DNA from: Clostridiaceae bacterium
GTDB taxonomy: Bacteria; Bacillota; Clostridia; Oscillospirales; Butyricicoccaceae
Direction of reading: 5' to 3'
DNA: 32,135 nt
Assembly (NCBI GenBank): GCA_016293155.1
Contig: JAEDEU010000007.1
Coordinates: 1-32,135 of the forward strand
In this document: piece by piece, positions 7,997 to 16,500 of the stretch
Numbering within the stretch: position 1 is the first letter of the stretch
Layout of the letters: every line of letters begins with the position of its first letter
Notes under the pieces: model-generated
Database searches by the model: none
What the model was told of the DNA's origin: nothing
What the model saw: the letters and a program-made list of their open reading frames with translations, nothing else
Position numbers and translations under genes: made by a program

Positions 7997-9310
7997 ATGA
8001 AACAGTGGAAAAAAGTCTGCGCGGCGGTATGCTGTGCGGGAATGCTGAGCGGCTGCTCGTTTATTTCCGTTGGAGATGAGCTGCTGCAGGTGCCAAAGCC
8101 GTCCGCGAGCTATTTGCAGCTTCAGAAGGAGCTGGACAAAAACCTATCGGATACAGTAACCTATACCGCCCCGCAGAGCGGACAATATCGAAATTCCGTT
8201 ATTTTTGAGGATATCGACGCAGACGGATCGGAGGAGAGCTTTGCCTTTCTGCGCGACAGCGTCAGCGGAAAAATCACCGTATATGCCTACCGCATGGTGG
8301 ATGAGCGCTATGAGCTGATCGGCAGCATCGACGGAAACGGCACGGCGTTGGATTCGGTTGCATTTCTGGATATGCCGGAGAGCGGCGGCAAGGGCATGAT
8401 CCTGACCTGGAAGCTGGTCGGTGAGGGGAGCAAGGGTCTGACAGTTTGTGCGCTGGATGACAACGGCGGACTGAAGGATGTGCTCAACGCCGAGTGCAGC
8501 GACTACACCGCCTGTGACCTCGATCAGGACGGCGGTGATGAGCTGTTCACGGTGCGTTACAGCATGACAGACCGCAATACGGCGCAGGTATATGATTATA
8601 ACGGCGAGAAGATGGAGATGATCTCGCAGATTGATGCCTCGCAGGATATCAAAACCGTTGCGAAAATGCGCAGCGGATACATTGACAGCGATACCGTGGG
8701 CGTGTTTGTGGATAATAAGTTTGACACCGATGTCGGAATGCAGACGGATATCTATATGCTGAACGACAGGTCACTGGTCAATCTGGCGATCAGCGACAAT
8801 ACATATCGCCCGATTGCGCTGTATTACAGTGAGGATGTCAATCGGGATGCGATTATCGAGGTGCCGATTGCGAAGGCGATGAAGGGCTATGAAATGGCGC
8901 AGCCTGCGGAAAAGCAGTGGATGCTGGACTGGTACCGGTACAGCCTGTCCAAGCCTGCGGAGCGCATCTGCACGACCTATCGAAGCTCGACCGAGATGTG
9001 GGAGATGACGCTCACGGATGCATGGCGGAAGTACGTTACGGTAAAAAATGTGAGCAGTGCGGAGACCGGCGTGAGCCAGACCGTGTTCTATGAGCACCGG
9101 GAGGACAGCGAGGATGTGCCGCTGCTGACCATTCTGGTTTATACGGGCTCCAACCATAAAACCGCTGCTGCATCAAGCGGCGTGGTCAAGCTTGGCTCAA
9201 CCGATACGGCAACCTATGCAGCACGGATTGAAAACAGCGATTTGAAGCTTTCGGTCACCGCGGAGCAGGTGAAAAAGATGTTCCGGATTCTGCTCAGCTC
9301 GTGGAACTGA
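7997..9310 (+). CDS. Lipoprotein of unknown function with DxDxDG motifs
   Basis: I do not recognise a named family. The ATG at 7997 begins a classic lipoprotein signal: basic MKQWKK, a short hydrophobic stretch, and the lipobox LSGC with Cys20. The 437-residue product should therefore be exported and lipid-anchored. Two calcium-loop-like motifs, DIDADGSEE (72-80) and DLDQDGGDE (174-182), each follow a beta-strand-like segment. This is reminiscent of FG-GAP/VCBS beta-propeller repeats and suggests a partly propeller-like fold. It lies 44 nt upstream of a response regulator and sensor kinase, so it may act as an accessory sensor of that pair; this is inferred from position only. The start has GGAGGG just 3 nt upstream, and a five-codon mini-ORF overlaps it (7986-8000). 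Confidence 0.75.
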   Translation: MKQWKKVCAAVCCAGMLSGCSFISVGDELLQVPKPSASYLQLQKELDKNLSDTVTYTAPQSGQYRNSVIFEDIDADGSEESFAFLRDSVSGKITVYAYRMVDERYELIGSIDGNGTALDSVAFLDMPESGGKGMILTWKLVGEGSKGLTVCALDDNGGLKDVLNAECSDYTACDLDQDGGDELFTVRYSMTDRNTAQVYDYNGEKMEMISQIDASQDIKTVAKMRSGYIDSDTVGVFVDNKFDTDVGMQTDIYMLNDRSLVNLAISDNTYRPIALYYSEDVNRDAIIEVPIAKAMKGYEMAQPAEKQWMLDWYRYSLSKPAERICTTYRSSTEMWEMTLTDAWRKYVTVKNVSSAETGVSQTVFYEHREDSEDVPLLTILVYTGSNHKTAAASSGVVKLGSTDTATYAARIENSDLKLSVTAEQVKKMFRILLSSWN

Positions 9311-9354
9311 CGGAACGATACACAGACGTTAGGATATAAAGGAGAATCGAGATT

Positions 9355-10050
9355 ATGGGACGCAAGGTTTTAGTGCTGGAAGATGAAGAAAATATCAGAA
9401 GCTTTGTGGTCATCAATTTAAAGCGCGCGGGCTATGATGTCATTCAGGCGGGCAGCGGCGAGGAAGCGCTCGAGCGCTTTCATGAGAATCCGGATATTAT
9501 GATCGCCATTCTGGATGTCATGCTTCCGGGCGAGCTGGACGGATATGATGTCTGCCGCACCCTGCGCGCAGAGGGCAGCAATGCCGGTATTATCATGCTG
9601 ACCGCGCGCGTGCAGGAATCGGATAAGGTCAACGGTCTGATGATGGGCGCGGACGATTATGTGACCAAGCCGTTTTCCGTGCCGGAGCTGACCGCGCGCG
9701 TGGACGCGCTCATCCGCCGCATCAATGTCAATGGATTTTCGCAGGATGTGATTAAGAGTGGTCCGTTTACGCTCAATCTGCGCTCCCGCGAGCTGGTCAA
9801 GAACGGACAGCACATTGATCTGACACAGGTGGAGTTTTCGCTCGTCAAGACCTTTTTGGAAAATCAGGACTGTGCGCTTGACCGTGAGGCGCTGCTCAAT
9901 GCGGTCTGGGGGCCGAGCTATTCCGGCGAAGAAAAGATTGTGGACGTTAATATCCGCCGCCTGCGCATCAAAATTGAGGATGTGCCGGCAAAGCCGAAGT
10001 ACATTGTCACCGTGCGCGGCTTTGGCTATATGTGGCGCAAAATGAGCTGA
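9355..10050 (+). CDS. OmpR/PhoB-family response regulator
   Basis: A 231-residue DNA-binding response regulator. The N-terminal receiver has the acidic pair E9/D10, phosphoacceptor Asp54 (in AILDVMLPG), Thr83 and Lys105 (in DDYVTKPFS), so it looks fully phosphorylatable. The C-terminal winged helix (about 130-230) shows the LTQVEFSLVKTFLENQDCALDREALL and VDVNIRRLRIKIE segments of the OmpR class. AAAGGAGAA lies upstream of the ATG. The partner kinase starts 15 nt after its stop. Targets are unknown; autoregulation of this run is plausible but no repeated operator was recognised. Confidence 0.93.
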   Translation: MGRKVLVLEDEENIRSFVVINLKRAGYDVIQAGSGEEALERFHENPDIMIAILDVMLPGELDGYDVCRTLRAEGSNAGIIMLTARVQESDKVNGLMMGADDYVTKPFSVPELTARVDALIRRINVNGFSQDVIKSGPFTLNLRSRELVKNGQHIDLTQVEFSLVKTFLENQDCALDREALLNAVWGPSYSGEEKIVDVNIRRLRIKIEDVPAKPKYIVTVRGFGYMWRKMS

Positions 10051-10065
10051 AAGGAGAACGGGTAG

Positions 10066-11604
10066 ATGGACAAAAAAGTGACCGATGATACACGGGAGCT
10101 GGAGGACCTTGCCAAAGAATTTAAGGCAAAAAAGGAAGAACTGAAGGAAATCCGCATCCAGCATACCCGCGGCGGCATCCGCGGACGATGGATGGTGAAT
10201 GCACTCAGCTTTATCATCGGCATCATGGCGATTGTCATCGTGTTCATCACGACTGTCACAGCCAGCTATTATTACAACAACCTCAGAGAAAACCTGATGG
10301 GACGCGCCACACAGAGTGCAGTGTTCATCAATACCTATTTGAATGCCAGCTATGAGCAGTTCCAGAGCGCGGCACAGTCCTTTGTCACGGATTATGAGGA
10401 TAAGGACAAGGTTGAGGTACAGATCATATCCTCCAACGGCCGCATCCAGTTTTCCTCCTCCAGCTTCAGCCAGACAGGCAGTCTGCCTGGGACGGCGGAT
10501 GTCGATCAATGTCTGGAAAAGCAGGATGTGGCGATCAGCTCAGGCAGGGACAGCCGCTCGGGCGAGCGGGTTATGTCGGTTTCCTGTCCGCTGTACGACT
10601 CCAACGAGAATCTGATCGGTGCGGTACGGTATATTTCCGCGCTTGAGGCGGTGGAACGGCAGATCATTATGATTGTGATGGTCTGCGTGCTTGCGGCGCT
10701 GATTATGATTCTGGTGGTTGCACTGTCCAACCGCTACTTTATCGCCTCGATTATTGAGCCGGTCAAAAAGATCAATCTGGCCGCCAAGGAGATCGCAGAG
10801 GGACGCTATGGCATGATCCTGCATAAGGAGCACGATGATGAGATCGGCGAGCTGTGCGACACGATCAACCATATGTCCAGTGAAATCAGCCGCGCGGAGC
10901 GCATGAAGAACGACTTTATTTCATCGGTTTCGCATGAGCTGCGCACGCCGCTGACCGCCATCGGCGGCTGGACGGAAACGCTGATCCGGTCGGGCGCAAG
11001 CGATCCCGAGGAGGTCATGCTCGGTCTGGGCATCATCCAGAAGGAGAGTCACCGGCTGACGCAGATGGTGGAGGAGCTGCTGGACTTTACCCGTCTGGAG
11101 AGCGGACGGCTCAAGCTCAACATCGAGGAAATTGATATCGGTGTTGAGCTGTATGAGGCAGTTTATATGTATAAAAATATGCTGGAGCGCGAGCAGATTG
11201 ATCTGATTTATGATATTCCGGACGATATGTTCATGGTAAACGGTGACAGCCACCGCCTGCGTCAGGTATTTTTGAATATTTTGGACAATGCCGCCAAGTA
11301 CGGCAAGGACGGCGGAAAAATCGAAATCGACCTCAGTGCGGACAGCTATACCGTCCGGATTGACATCCGGGACTGGGGTCAGGGCATTCCGGAGGACGAG
11401 CTGCCGTTTGTCAAGGAGAAGTTCTACAAGGGCAGCTCCAAGCAGCGCGGCAGCGGCATCGGTCTTGCCGTCACGGATGAGATCATCCGGATGCACGGAG
11501 GAATGCTCAACATCGCGAGCAAGGTCGGAGAGGGCACCTGCGTGACCATCAGCCTGCCGCTGCTCACGCCGGGCATGAGAGAAACCGAGGATACACAGGT
11601 ATGA
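10066..11604 (+). CDS. Membrane sensor histidine kinase
   Basis: A 512-residue kinase partnered with the adjacent response regulator. From the N terminus: a highly charged, probably helical cytoplasmic stretch (about 5-35), TM1 (about 44-68), an extracytoplasmic sensor of about 125 residues with a PAS/Cache-like end (DSNENLIGAVRYI), TM2 (about 198-221), HAMP (about 222-275), then HisKA with His290 in SSVSHELRTP. The ATPase domain has N408 in the N box (NILDNAAKYG), DWGQGI (436-441) and RGSGIGLAV (461-469). All catalytic motifs are intact. The ATG has AAAGGAG upstream. Its TGA overlaps the next gene's ATG, implying translational coupling. The signal is unknown; envelope stress is a guess from the upstream lipoprotein. 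Confidence 0.93.
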   Translation: MDKKVTDDTRELEDLAKEFKAKKEELKEIRIQHTRGGIRGRWMVNALSFIIGIMAIVIVFITTVTASYYYNNLRENLMGRATQSAVFINTYLNASYEQFQSAAQSFVTDYEDKDKVEVQIISSNGRIQFSSSSFSQTGSLPGTADVDQCLEKQDVAISSGRDSRSGERVMSVSCPLYDSNENLIGAVRYISALEAVERQIIMIVMVCVLAALIMILVVALSNRYFIASIIEPVKKINLAAKEIAEGRYGMILHKEHDDEIGELCDTINHMSSEISRAERMKNDFISSVSHELRTPLTAIGGWTETLIRSGASDPEEVMLGLGIIQKESHRLTQMVEELLDFTRLESGRLKLNIEEIDIGVELYEAVYMYKNMLEREQIDLIYDIPDDMFMVNGDSHRLRQVFLNILDNAAKYGKDGGKIEIDLSADSYTVRIDIRDWGQGIPEDELPFVKEKFYKGSSKQRGSGIGLAVTDEIIRMHGGMLNIASKVGEGTCVTISLPLLTPGMRETEDTQV

Positions 11605-12539
11605 AGCAGCAAAAGGTAATTCGCCGCACCACCATCGGCGGTCAGGCGATTTTGGAAGGCATTATGATGAAGGGTCCGCGCAAAAGCTGTACGGTCGTGC
11701 GCAAGCCGGACGGCACCCTTGCCATTCAAGAAAAGGATATCACCCCGCTCGGGGAAACATATCCGGTGTTCAAGCTCCCCATTCTGCGCGGCATCGGCGG
11801 CATGGTGTGGATGCTGAAGGACGGCTTCGCCGCAATCGAGTACTCCTCCCAGTTCATCGAGGACGATGAGGAACCGGGAAAATTTGACCGCTGGCTGATG
11901 GAAAAGTTTGGCGAGCAGCGCATTGAGGCGTTTTTCTCCGCGCTGTCGCTCGTGCTGGGCGTTGCGATTCCGGTCGCTCTGTTCATTCTGCTGCCGACCC
12001 TGATTGCCGGTCTGTTCCCGGAGGATTTATCCGGCATCGCAAAAAACACGATTGAGGGCATCATCAAGGTGCTGCTGTTTCTGGCGTTTATGGTGTCGGT
12101 GTCCAAAATGAAGGACATCTATCGCACGTACTGCTATCACGGCGCGGAGCACAAAACCATTTACTGCTACGAAAAGGGTCTGGAGCTGACGGTGGAAAAC
12201 GTCAGAAAGCAGCCCAGAGAGCATCCACGCTGCGGCACCAGCTTTTTGTTTGTCATCATTATTATCAGCATTCTGGCGCACGCGCTGGTTGCATGGGGCA
12301 GTCCGGCATTTCGGCTGGTTGTACGGCTGGCAATGCTGCCGCTGATCGTCGGCGTGAGCTATGAGCTCAACCGCTGGGTCGGACGCACGGACAATGCGCT
12401 CACCATGCTGCTGCGTATGCCCGGTCTGCTGCTGCAGCGGCTCACCGTGTTCGAGCCGGATGACAGCATGATTGAGGTGGCGATTGAAGCGCTCAAACGT
12501 GTGATTCCGGAGCGCGAAGGAGAAGACGAATGGAAATGA
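11601..12539 (+). CDS. DUF1385 (YqhQ-like) membrane protein
   Basis: A 312-residue member of the DUF1385 family, conserved in Firmicutes and often beside prmC, as here. The exact biochemical role is not known to me. Family signatures are TTIGGQAILEGIMMKGPR (11-27), YHGAEHKTIYCYE (179-191) and REHPRCGTSF (206-215). The His, Glu and Cys residues in the last two could form a metal or catalytic site. Four hydrophobic segments are visible (about 110-138, 148-168, 213-231 and 237-256). The start overlaps the kinase stop by 4 nt (ATGA), and the stop lies inside the start of prmC. Confidence 0.85.
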   Translation: MKQQKVIRRTTIGGQAILEGIMMKGPRKSCTVVRKPDGTLAIQEKDITPLGETYPVFKLPILRGIGGMVWMLKDGFAAIEYSSQFIEDDEEPGKFDRWLMEKFGEQRIEAFFSALSLVLGVAIPVALFILLPTLIAGLFPEDLSGIAKNTIEGIIKVLLFLAFMVSVSKMKDIYRTYCYHGAEHKTIYCYEKGLELTVENVRKQPREHPRCGTSFLFVIIIISILAHALVAWGSPAFRLVVRLAMLPLIVGVSYELNRWVGRTDNALTMLLRMPGLLLQRLTVFEPDDSMIEVAIEALKRVIPEREGEDEWK

Positions 12540-13411
12540 CGGCGCTGGAGCACTATCAGTCAGTGCGTGCGCAGCTGGAGCAGGCGGGCATCGAGGCGGC
12601 CGCGCTGGAGGCGCGCGAGCTGTGCGCAAAGGTGTTTTCACTGGACCGGCGCAGCATCCGCGGCTGGAATGCCATGCAGCCGGATGAGGCACAGTGTGCG
12701 CAGCTTTGCAGCCTGTGCGCGCGCCGTCTGGCACAGGAGCCGCTTGCGTATCTGCTCGGGGAATGGGATTTTTACGGCATGACCTTTGCCGTCACGCCGG
12801 ATGTGCTCATCCCGCGCGGAGATACTGAGTGGCTGTGTGATGCGGCGTGCACCGAGGCGAAGGCGATGAGCCGTCCGCGCATTCTAGATCTCTGCTGCGG
12901 AAGCGGATGCATCGGCATCGCGCTGGCAAAGCAGCTGCCGCAGGCGGAGGTGGTCGGAATGGACATTTCCCGCGCGGCGCTGGCAGTGACACAAAAAAAT
13001 GCCGAGCGGCATCAGGTAAGTAATTACCGCGCCGTATACGGCGATGCGCGCACCGCGGACGGTCAGGAGCAGTATGACCTGATCGTCAGCAATCCGCCCT
13101 ACATCACCGCACAGGAGATGAAGGAGCTGGACGAGAGCGTGCGCAGCTATGAGCCGCACCTCGCGCTGTACGGCGGTGAGGACGGACTGGATTTTTATCG
13201 GGATATCATCCGCGCATGGAAGCCGCACCTGAAGCCCGGCGGCTGGCTGATGTTTGAATGCGGCTGGAAGCAGGGCGAAGCGGTGGCGGAGCTGATGCGC
13301 GTGCACGGATATTCCGACGTGGAGATCCGCAGGGATCTCAGCGGAATCGGACGCATTATCTGCGGACGACAAACACAGACAGAAGGTTCTGCCGCAGGGC
13401 AGATTGAATAG
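12530..13411 (+). CDS. prmC: Peptide chain release factor N5-glutamine methyltransferase
   Basis: Methylates the glutamine of the GGQ motif in release factors RF1/RF2, raising translation-termination efficiency. The 293-residue product has the PrmC N-terminal helical domain, EPLAYLLGEWDFYGMTF leading to VLIPRGDTE, the SAM-binding motif LDLCCGSGCIGIALA (119-133), and the diagnostic NPPY (188-191) that contacts the substrate glutamine. Start 12530 is preferred because GGAG lies 7 nt upstream; an in-frame ATG at 12536 would give the commoner 4-nt overlap. It overlaps DUF1385 by 10 nt. No prfA is in the window, although prmC is often beside it. Confidence 0.92.
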   Translation: MEMTALEHYQSVRAQLEQAGIEAAALEARELCAKVFSLDRRSIRGWNAMQPDEAQCAQLCSLCARRLAQEPLAYLLGEWDFYGMTFAVTPDVLIPRGDTEWLCDAACTEAKAMSRPRILDLCCGSGCIGIALAKQLPQAEVVGMDISRAALAVTQKNAERHQVSNYRAVYGDARTADGQEQYDLIVSNPPYITAQEMKELDESVRSYEPHLALYGGEDGLDFYRDIIRAWKPHLKPGGWLMFECGWKQGEAVAELMRVHGYSDVEIRRDLSGIGRIICGRQTQTEGSAAGQIE

Positions 13412-13425
13412 GAGGAATAATCCAC

Positions 13426-14595
13426 ATGGCACAGAAGAAGAAAATCGAGCCGGTTACCGTGGCAACGGACAAGAAAAAGGCTCTGGAAATTGCACTGGCA
13501 CAGATCGAAAAGGCGCACGGCAAGAATGCCGTCATGCGTCTGGGTCAGGAGAGTGCGCCGTCGCAGGACGTCATTCCGACCGGCTCCATCGGTCTGGATA
13601 TGGCACTGGGCATCGGCGGTCTGCCGCGCGGCAGAATCATTGAGATCTATGGACCGGAATCGTCCGGTAAGACCACGCTGGCGCTGCACGCGATTGCATC
13701 CGCGCAGGCGCTCGGCGGCGAGGCGGCGTTCATCGACGCGGAGCACGCACTGGATCCGGTCTATGCCGAGGCGCTCGGCGTTGACGTGGACAGCCTGCTG
13801 GTTTCTCAGCCGGATACCGGCGATCAGGGTCTGGAGATTGCGGAGCAGCTGGTGCGCTCGGGCGCGCTGGATATCATCGTCGTGGACTCGGTTGCGGCAC
13901 TGGTTCCGCGCGCGGAGATTGAGGGTGAGATGGGCGATTCCGTCGTCGGTCTGCACGCCCGTCTGATGAGCCAGGCGATGAGAAAGCTCGCCGGTGCGGT
14001 GGCAAAGTCGCACTGTACGGCAATTTTCATCAACCAGCTGCGTGAGAAGGTCGGCGTGATGTATGGCAGCCCGGAGGTCACCACCGGCGGCCGCGCACTG
14101 AAGTTCTATGCGTCCGTGCGCATTGATGTCCGCCGCGTTGAAACGCTGAAAAATGGCAATGAGGCGATGGGCAGCCGCACCCGTACCAAGATTGTCAAGA
14201 ACAAGGTAGCACCGCCGTTCCGCGAGGCGGAGTTTGATATCATGTACGGCGAGGGCATTTCCAAGCTCGGTGAGATTGTCGATCTCGGCGTGACCTATGA
14301 TCTGGTCAAGAAGAGCGGCGCATGGTTCTCTCTGGCGGAGAGCGGCGAGCGCATGGGTCAGGGCCGCGACAATGCAAAGCAGTTTTTGAGAGATCATCCG
14401 GACATTGCGGAGGATCTGGAGGCAAAGGTGCGCGCGGCCATTGTCGAGGCGCGCGAAAAGGCGCAGGCGGAGCGCAAATCGCGTGCGGCGCGTCCGGCAG
14501 CACAGCCGGTCGGAGCATCGGAAAAGCCGGCGGAGCCCAGACGCTCTGCGGCGGTGTCCATTGATGCGGACGACTTCGGCGAAGACGATATCTGA
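13426..14595 (+). CDS. recA: Recombinase RecA
   Basis: ATP-dependent DNA strand-exchange protein and SOS coprotease. The product is 389 residues with Walker A GPESSGKTT (76-84), EAAFIDAEHALDP, the Walker B strand IIVVDSVAALVPRAEIEGE, the L2-region block INQLREKVGVMYGSPEVTTGGRALKFYASVR (split across residues about 205-235), and an acidic tail ending in DDFGEDDI. It is uninterrupted by an intein. AGGAGG lies upstream of the ATG. It starts only 14 nt after prmC and shares its stop with the recX start. There is no room for a promoter between prmC and recA, and I see no LexA-type GAAC-N4-GTTC site there, so expression appears to come from an upstream promoter. Confidence 0.97.
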   Translation: MAQKKKIEPVTVATDKKKALEIALAQIEKAHGKNAVMRLGQESAPSQDVIPTGSIGLDMALGIGGLPRGRIIEIYGPESSGKTTLALHAIASAQALGGEAAFIDAEHALDPVYAEALGVDVDSLLVSQPDTGDQGLEIAEQLVRSGALDIIVVDSVAALVPRAEIEGEMGDSVVGLHARLMSQAMRKLAGAVAKSHCTAIFINQLREKVGVMYGSPEVTTGGRALKFYASVRIDVRRVETLKNGNEAMGSRTRTKIVKNKVAPPFREAEFDIMYGEGISKLGEIVDLGVTYDLVKKSGAWFSLAESGERMGQGRDNAKQFLRDHPDIAEDLEAKVRAAIVEAREKAQAERKSRAARPAAQPVGASEKPAEPRRSAAVSIDADDFGEDDI

Positions 14596-15056
14596 TGACC
14601 GAGGAAACCTATCAGAAGGCGGCGTCCGCGGCGGCTGCAATGCTGGCGCGGCGCCCGCTGACCGAATATCAGCTGCGGCAGAAGCTCGCGGAAAAGGAGT
14701 TTTTGGAGGAAGCAGTGGACTATGCCGTGGCGCGGATGCAGGTGCTCGGTGCGCTGGATGATGAGGCGTATGCGGAGCTGTATCTCCGCATCGGTACCCG
14801 CAAAGGCTGGGGTGCAATGCGTATCCGGCAGGAGCTGCGCCGCCGCGGCGTGCCGCCGGAGATCGCCGGGCAGGTGCTGGAGCAGTTTGAACCGGACTGG
14901 GACAAGATGACCGCCCTGCTGGACAAGCGGCTCGGCGGGGACTGCTCTGACCGGAGAGAGGTCGAAAAGGCGAAGGCGATGCTTGCACGGCGCGGCTTTT
15001 CGTTCGACCAGATCCGCGAGGCGGTACGGAATTATATGGAAATGTGCGGGGAATAA
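14595..15056 (+). CDS. recX: Regulatory protein RecX
   Basis: RecX modulates RecA by binding and capping its filament. The 153-residue product has the family's tandem three-helix repeats, with RRPLTEYQLRQKLAEKEF near the N terminus, KGWGAMRIRQELRRRGVPPEIAGQVLE in the middle, and AMLARRGFSFDQIREAVRNYM at the end. The ATG overlaps the recA TGA by one base (TGATG), so it is translationally coupled. A 31-nt gap with AAGGAG leads to rimO. Confidence 0.9.
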   Translation: MTEETYQKAASAAAAMLARRPLTEYQLRQKLAEKEFLEEAVDYAVARMQVLGALDDEAYAELYLRIGTRKGWGAMRIRQELRRRGVPPEIAGQVLEQFEPDWDKMTALLDKRLGGDCSDRREVEKAKAMLARRGFSFDQIREAVRNYMEMCGE

Positions 15057-15087
15057 CCCGCCATTTTTGCTTACAAGGAGATAGATT

Positions 15088-16422
15088 ATGCCAATTAAAC
15101 TGGGTTTGATTTCGCTCGGCTGCCCCAAAAATCTGGTGGACAGCGAGCATATGCTCGCCGCCCTGCATGAGGACGGCGTTCAGATCGTCGAGGATGTCTG
15201 CGATGCGGACGTGGCGGTCATTAACACCTGCGGCTTCATTGAATCCGCAAAGGTCGAGGCAATCGACACCATTCTGGAGACGGCACAGCTCAAGCAGACC
15301 GGCACCCTCAAGGCGCTGATCGTCACCGGCTGCCTGCCGCAGCGCTATCAGGGCGATTTTTTAAAGGAGCTGCCCGAGGTGGATGCTGTGCTCGGCACCG
15401 GCAGCTATGAGAATATTGTCGAGGCGGTTCATGCGGTTATGGACGAGCCGGACGATGCCTACGAGAGCTTTGCGGACATCAATGCGTCCTGCCTGGACGG
15501 CGGACGTATGCTGCTGACGCCGAAGCACACCGCATTTTTGAAGATCGCGGAGGGCTGTGACAACCGCTGTGCCTACTGCGTGATTCCGTCCCTGCGCGGA
15601 CGCTTCCGCAGCCGCAGTATGGAGGCACTGATCGAGGAGGCGCGTCAGCTGGCGGAAAGCGGCGTCAAGGAGCTGATTGTCGTCGCGCAGGATATCACCT
15701 GCTACGGACGCGATCTGTACGGTAAGCGTATGCTGCCGGAGCTGCTGCGCCGCCTGTGTGAGCTGGATTTTGCGTGGATCCGCCTGCATTATCTGTATCC
15801 CGATCACCTGAATGACGAGATGATCGAGGTCATTGCGAGCGAGCCGAAGATCGTAAAATATCTGGATATCCCGATTCAGCACGCGAATCAGCGCATTCTG
15901 CGTGCGATGCACCGCTATGGCAATCCGGAGATTCTGGCAGACCTGTTTGCGCGCCTACGTGAGCGGATCCCGGGCGTGGTGCTGCGCACCAGCCTGATTG
16001 TCGGTCTGCCGGGCGAGACCGAGGAGGAATTCGAGGAGCTTTGCGTGTTCCTGCGAAAGGTTCGTCTGGAGCGCGTGGGTGTATTCGAGTTCTCACCCGA
16101 GGAGGGCAGCGAGGCGGCGGAGATGCCGGATCAGATCGACGACGAGACCAAGCACGCCCGCCGCATGATCGTCGAGGAGCTACAGTCCGAGATTCTGGAC
16201 AGCTTTGGCGAAGCCATGAACGGCGCGGAGCTGGACGTGCTTTGTGAGGAATGGGATGCAGAGACCGGAGACTACATCGGCAGAAGCTATGCGGATTCGC
16301 CGGATATCGACGGACGTGTGCGCTTTGCGGCGCAGCACAGCGTGGAGGAAGGCGAATTTGTCCGCGTGCGCATCACCGGCTGGGATGGCGCAGACCTGCT
16401 GGGAGAAGAAATTACGGTTTGA
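15088..16422 (+). CDS. rimO: Ribosomal protein S12 methylthiotransferase
   Basis: Radical-SAM enzyme that methylthiolates an aspartate of ribosomal protein uS12. The product is 444 residues. The N-terminal UPF0004 domain carries Cys12, Cys48 and Cys82 for the auxiliary 4Fe-4S cluster, and the radical-SAM CxxxCxxC is C157/C161/C164 (in GCDNRCAYC). A C-terminal TRAM domain (about 378-444) includes GRSYADSPDIDGRV. The opening IKLGLISLGCPKNLVDSE is typical of RimO rather than MiaB. AAGGAG precedes the ATG. The stop codon TGA is part of the -35 box of the next promoter. Confidence 0.94.
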   Translation: MPIKLGLISLGCPKNLVDSEHMLAALHEDGVQIVEDVCDADVAVINTCGFIESAKVEAIDTILETAQLKQTGTLKALIVTGCLPQRYQGDFLKELPEVDAVLGTGSYENIVEAVHAVMDEPDDAYESFADINASCLDGGRMLLTPKHTAFLKIAEGCDNRCAYCVIPSLRGRFRSRSMEALIEEARQLAESGVKELIVVAQDITCYGRDLYGKRMLPELLRRLCELDFAWIRLHYLYPDHLNDEMIEVIASEPKIVKYLDIPIQHANQRILRAMHRYGNPEILADLFARLRERIPGVVLRTSLIVGLPGETEEEFEELCVFLRKVRLERVGVFEFSPEEGSEAAEMPDQIDDETKHARRMIVEELQSEILDSFGEAMNGAELDVLCEEWDAETGDYIGRSYADSPDIDGRVRFAAQHSVEEGEFVRVRITGWDGADLLGEEITV

Positions 16423-16447
16423 CAGTCTCCGCCTCACAACGTATAAT
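16419..16447 (+). promoter_or_regulatory. Full-consensus sigma-A promoter for pgsA-cysS
   Basis: TTGACA (16419-16424) overlaps the rimO stop codon (16420-16422). TATAAT (16442-16447) follows after exactly 17 bp. Both hexamers match consensus perfectly. A small stem-loop (16465-16470 with 16477-16482) lies in the leader just before the ribosome binding site. Confidence 0.85.
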
Positions 16448-16500
16448 AGAAACAATAGAAAAAATCTGCGGGTTTTCGCAGACTGGGAAAGGGATTTTGT

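Noticed and set aside
13195..15168. A 657-codon open frame on the minus strand across recA-recX, and other long antisense frames (for example 1112-2296, 5968-7443, 21593-23239)
   Set aside because: They mirror strongly coding plus-strand genes with GC-rich third positions. Their translations are low-complexity (Arg, His, Ala, Gln rich), and no ribosome binding sites or families are apparent.
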